64,000 nucleotides of DNA, from the NCBI GenBank assembly GCA_934339135.1, contig CAKRHP010000014.1:39433-103432 (forward strand). The letters run 5' to 3'. Made by a program: the position numbers and the translations under genes. This DNA comes from an uncultured Lachnospiraceae bacterium. Lineage in GTDB: Bacteria; Bacillota; Clostridia; Lachnospirales; Lachnospiraceae. The notes under the pieces are model-generated. The model saw only the letters and a list, made by a program, of their open reading frames with translations, had not been told where the DNA came from and searched no databases. Of the stretch, positions 61,093-64,000 are shown one piece after another (the first letter of the stretch is position 1; each line of letters begins with the position of its first letter).

Positions 61093-62805
61093 ATGGAAAA
61101 GAATGATAAAAAGTTTTTAAGCAGCCGGTTAATAAAATTTTGGGAGACACTCTATAAGGAATCCGGAGATATGGAAGATTGCATAAAAAATATTTCAACG
61201 GCTCTGGAGGAACTGGCACAGGAACTGCATCTTGCGAAAGTAGTCATGGAAATTAAGACACCGGAAAACCGTTTCCAGCCGCAGGCTCAGCATTTGCAAA
61301 AAATCTTGTATGATCAGGGAAGAGAGAAGGTTGCAGAAATGTATACATTTTCCTTTTCTTTTGCAACCGGGGAAAATGTCACTTTTTATGTTCGTTCTGC
61401 CGAAATGCCATTTCATGAGAGTGAAAAGACAGAGCTGGAGGTCATTTTACGGGAGATATTCTATTGGTATGACAGAAATCTACAGCGAACCTTTTTACAT
61501 AAGGTTTTGAATACGGATCTGGAGACGGGGGCAGCTAACCCGTATGGTATGGGACAGTTTGTTGGATTATTGCAGGCAAAAAAAACTCTGACGCAGTATT
61601 GTGTGGTCTTTTTTAATATCCACAATTTCAAATATGTAAATAAAGTATTTTCTTATGCAGAAGGAGATTATATCCTGCGTAAGTATACCGAACAGATACT
61701 GGATATTTTGGAGGAGGATGAAAAGCTTGCCAGATTAGGAGGCGATAATTATGTTGCCCTGATAAAGGGAGAGCATGTGGATGACTTTTTGGCTGAAATA
61801 CGGGAAATGAGAGTAGATTATGCCAATTCGGTTAAATCCAAGAGTTTTCTGTTTGGTGCTACAGTGGGAATCAGCCGTCTGGATGGGATTCAGAAGGGAA
61901 ATTTGAGAGAAGTAATGTCCCGTGCCAGTATCGCCTATCAAGAATCAAGACGCCGTGCGGTAGGAGGCATGGTATGGTATTCAGAAGAGATCAGACAGGC
62001 CATCATGGAACGGCAGAATGTCATATCCAACTTCAAAAGTATATTAGAAAATGGAGAGTTTATTGTATATTATCAACCCAAAGTGGACAGCAGCAAAATG
62101 GAAATCTGTGGAGCAGAGGCACTGATTCGGTGGCAGCATGAAGGCACTTTGATCCCGCCGGTCAAATTCATCCCACAGCTGGAGCAGGAGGGAAGTATCT
62201 GCAAGCTGGATTATTTTGTTTTAGAGCAGGTTTGTCGTTTTTTAAAGGAGAGAGAGGAAAACGGTGAGAGAAACATCTGCATTTCCGTAAATTTTTCCAG
62301 AAAACATTTGGAAGAGGATGATTTTGCCCAGCATGTGGTTTCAGTCATTGATAAATATGGAGTACTTCATGAATTGATCGAGGTAGAATTGACGGAAAGT
62401 GAAGATTTTCAACAATATGGTATTATGTCTGAAATTGTTAATGGTTTGAAAGGGCATGGAATCCATACAGCTATTGATGATTTTGGTACCGGTTTTTCAT
62501 CCTTAAATATGTTAAAAAAAGTGAATCTGGATGTGGTAAAGATTGATAAATCTTTTATTCCTCTTGAGAAGAATTATAAAGGAAAAGAAAAGGATATGAC
62601 GATGTTGTGGAGTATTGTAGGCATGCTGCATCAGCTTGGAAAAAGTATGGTTGCAGAGGGGGTAGAAACGCCGGAGCAGCTGAAATACCTTCAAAAAGTA
62701 GGCTGTCATATCATTCAGGGATATGTGTTTGATAAGCCTCTTGAGGAAAAAGAATTTGCAAAACGCCTGACGGGGGACTATTATAAAACAGATATTTTGA
62801 AATAA
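61093..62805 (+). CDS. EAL-domain cyclic-di-GMP phosphodiesterase with degenerate GGDEF
   Basis: 570 residues, no membrane segment. An N-terminal ~135-residue sensor-like region (GAF-like by position only) precedes a GGDEF-fold domain whose active site reads RLGGDNYVAL in place of GGDEF/GGEEF, with the metal/substrate segment altered to FFNIHNFKYVNK; cyclase activity is unlikely. The EAL domain (about 315-565) keeps its catalytic residues: GAEALIRWQ, SVNFS, ELTES, IDDFGTGFSSL, KIDKSF, AEGVET and QGY. It should hydrolyse cyclic-di-GMP, possibly with GTP bound at the dead GGDEF site as activator. The PilZ receptor at 57953 is a potential partner. Monocistronic. Confidence 0.92.
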   Translation: MEKNDKKFLSSRLIKFWETLYKESGDMEDCIKNISTALEELAQELHLAKVVMEIKTPENRFQPQAQHLQKILYDQGREKVAEMYTFSFSFATGENVTFYVRSAEMPFHESEKTELEVILREIFYWYDRNLQRTFLHKVLNTDLETGAANPYGMGQFVGLLQAKKTLTQYCVVFFNIHNFKYVNKVFSYAEGDYILRKYTEQILDILEEDEKLARLGGDNYVALIKGEHVDDFLAEIREMRVDYANSVKSKSFLFGATVGISRLDGIQKGNLREVMSRASIAYQESRRRAVGGMVWYSEEIRQAIMERQNVISNFKSILENGEFIVYYQPKVDSSKMEICGAEALIRWQHEGTLIPPVKFIPQLEQEGSICKLDYFVLEQVCRFLKEREENGERNICISVNFSRKHLEEDDFAQHVVSVIDKYGVLHELIEVELTESEDFQQYGIMSEIVNGLKGHGIHTAIDDFGTGFSSLNMLKKVNLDVVKIDKSFIPLEKNYKGKEKDMTMLWSIVGMLHQLGKSMVAEGVETPEQLKYLQKVGCHIIQGYVFDKPLEEKEFAKRLTGDYYKTDILK

Positions 62806-62820
62806 CAGCGCCGCTTTAAA

Positions 62821-62846
62821 GAAAGCCCCATTGGGGCTTTCTTATT
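62821..62846. terminator. Bidirectional terminator between the EAL gene and the deacetylase gene
   Basis: GAAAGCCCCA (62821-62830) pairs with TGGGGCTTTC (62832-62841); TTATT follows on the plus strand and TTTAAA on the minus. Confidence 0.75.
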
Positions 62847-62854
62847 ATGAAAAA

Positions 62855-63703
62855 TTATTTCACGATCGGATGCTGGCGCCCCTCTGTGTCAATCTCATCA
62901 CTGTCAGGATAGATCAGTTCTGAAATCGGAACAAATTCGTATCCTTTGTCCCGGAGAGTGGTGATCAGGGTTTCCAGAGCGTCTGCCGTATATTTTGCGC
63001 CATTGTGGCAAAGGATAATGGAACCGTTGCCCAGGTGCTTATGTTCGCAGACGGTTTTTATGATGGAATCCACACCGTAATCCTTCCAGTCCAAGCTGTC
63101 TACATCCCACTGGATTGCGTTGTAACCACATTCCTTTGCGGTTGTTACAAGGGTATCATTATAGTCGCCGTAAGGGGGACGGAACAATGTCATTTCCTTT
63201 CCGGTTAATTCCTTTACTTTATTATGAACAGACATGAGCTCCTCTTTACATTCCTCTGCAGATAACTGGGACATTTGCTTATGATTCTGGCTGTGGTTTC
63301 CCAGATCATGCCCCCGCTTAGCAATCATCTTCACATCGTCGGGATAAGATTCGACCCAGCCCCCGGTCATAAAAAAGGTGACATGTACCTTATATTTGTC
63401 CAAAATATCCATGATCCTCTGTGTGTCTTCATTGCCCCAGGCGGCGTCAAAGGATAAAGAAATTTTCTTTTCGGGGGTGTCAACGCAGTATATAGGAAGT
63501 TTTTTGGGACTTTTGGAATATGCATTCGAAGATGGCGCAGTACTGCCGGACGGGGAAACGTCCGCATTTGTCGCAACAGATTCTTTTCTGAGGCGATTCT
63601 GTCCATAGGAAATAGAAATTCCTGAAATTAATATAACGGACAGAACAAAAAGTCCGCATTGAAGGAAGGAACCAAAATCGGAATGGAAATCGAAGTGCTT
63701 CAT
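62855..63703 (-). CDS. Polysaccharide deacetylase (NodB domain, PdaB/CDA-like)
   Basis: 282 residues, minus strand. A membrane anchor (GLFVLSVILISGISISYG, about 17-34) and a short Ser/Pro linker precede the NodB domain. Metal and catalytic motifs: SLSFDAAWG (Asp-Ala rather than Asp-Asp, as in PdaB), GNHSQNHK, RPPYGDYN, WDVDSLDW and ILCHNG. Exported peptidoglycan or polysaccharide deacetylases adjust wall resistance or function in sporulation; the Asp-Ala form suggests the PdaB side, but activity is uncertain because the first Asp pair is altered. Single gene with its own upstream region. Confidence 0.85.
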   Translation of the reverse strand: MKHFDFHSDFGSFLQCGLFVLSVILISGISISYGQNRLRKESVATNADVSPSGSTAPSSNAYSKSPKKLPIYCVDTPEKKISLSFDAAWGNEDTQRIMDILDKYKVHVTFFMTGGWVESYPDDVKMIAKRGHDLGNHSQNHKQMSQLSAEECKEELMSVHNKVKELTGKEMTLFRPPYGDYNDTLVTTAKECGYNAIQWDVDSLDWKDYGVDSIIKTVCEHKHLGNGSIILCHNGAKYTADALETLITTLRDKGYEFVPISELIYPDSDEIDTEGRQHPIVK

Positions 63704-63810
63704 GACAAGTCCTTTCGAAAGGCTGTAAACAGCGTTGAAATATACTTATTTACAGGGTATGAGACTGGTTGATTGTCCTATGACAAAATGGGTGATTTTA
63801 AGAAAAATAA

Positions 63811-63868
63811 AAAAAATTCAAAAAAATTGAAAAAAGGTGTTGACATATGTCGATAAGCGTGGTAAATT
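63811..63868 (+). promoter_or_regulatory. Strong promoter with A-tract upstream element, rRNA-operon type
   Basis: Consensus TTGACA (63840-63845), 17 bases, TAAATT (63863-63868). Runs of A and T upstream (63801-63836) resemble an UP element. Confidence 0.7.
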
Positions 63869-64000
63869 ATATATCGTTGTCGCGCAAGATAAGCGGTCAA
63901 CAAAACAAGCGGAAAGGCTTGAGAGAAGCTTGATAATTGAACAGTAAAACAACCCTGAAAATTCTAAATAAAAGATGTGAGAACATCAAAAAAGATTTTC
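63869..64000 (+). other. Probable leader of an rRNA operon, cut off at the window end
   Basis: No ORF. A TTGATAATTGAACAG-like segment near 63928 and a GATGT/ACATC hairpin (63974-63987) are of the kind found before 16S genes in Clostridia. The 16S gene itself is not in the window, so this is inference from promoter strength and leader character. Confidence 0.5.

Overview
The window reads as chromosome of an anaerobic, low-to-moderate-GC Gram-positive of class Clostridia, most likely a gut-type Lachnospiraceae. The reasons are strong AGGAGG-type ribosome binding sites, an [FeFe]-hydrogenase maturase (HydE), a meso-diaminopimelate-type MurE next to DapF, a PASTA kinase/PP2C cluster in the usual Clostridia order, PilZ and EAL signalling proteins, and lysine-rich secreted Big_2 proteins with Ser/Pro/Thr linkers. 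Assignment to a genus is not possible from the sequence alone. No phage, plasmid, CRISPR array, transposase or tRNA gene was seen.

Layout. 1-3292: end of a riboflavin operon (ribBA, ribH), interrupted by a ~530 bp imperfect palindrome, then a YqeG-type phosphatase and an AP2/HNH-like protein. 3293-9911: housekeeping genes (SleB-like hydrolase, thrC, rpsB-tsf, degV, a DUF1275 membrane protein). 9912-34909: a surface and exopolysaccharide region. It opens with two secreted Ig-like proteins and an unrecognised membrane protein, followed by cpsB-cpsC-cpsD-priming transferase. A two-component system with an ABC transporter sits in the middle and carries two BceR-like operator palindromes. Next come a minus-strand Wzy-like polymerase/ligase and a glycosyltransferase, a GntR regulator, a second priming transferase, three glycosyltransferases, UDP-galactopyranose mutase and a third Ig-like protein. 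No flippase is present in the window. 34910-37342: htpG behind a perfect CIRCE (HrcA) element embedded in a 45-bp palindrome, plus a second CIRCE-like repeat in the leader.

37343-42821: an MMPL/RND exporter, a secreted heptad-repeat protein and a TetR regulator form one operon. Two matching 13-bp palindromes lie at its promoter. 42822-44574: a HydE-like radical-SAM protein overlaps a response regulator with a degenerate receiver. 44695-59480: a dense housekeeping run (dapF, murE, priA, def, fmt, rsmB, rlmN, prpC, prkC, rsgA, rpe, a PilZ protein, thiN). 59507-63703: an SNF-family sodium symporter, an EAL protein with a degenerate GGDEF domain, and a polysaccharide deacetylase. The last ~200 bases look like an rRNA-operon promoter and leader, with the 16S gene expected just outside.

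How it fits together. CpsB/C/D and two polyprenyl-phosphate sugar transferases would start and control synthesis of a cell-surface polysaccharide that probably contains galactofuranose, and the Ig-like proteins may share that surface. PrpC/PrkC and MurE/DapF link to peptidoglycan and growth control. The PilZ and EAL proteins point to cyclic-di-GMP signalling. The best candidates for something undescribed are the giant palindrome at 914-1444, the double CIRCE arrangement before htpG, the HydE/pseudo-receiver pair, and the unknown membrane protein with Ig-like partners in front of cpsB.
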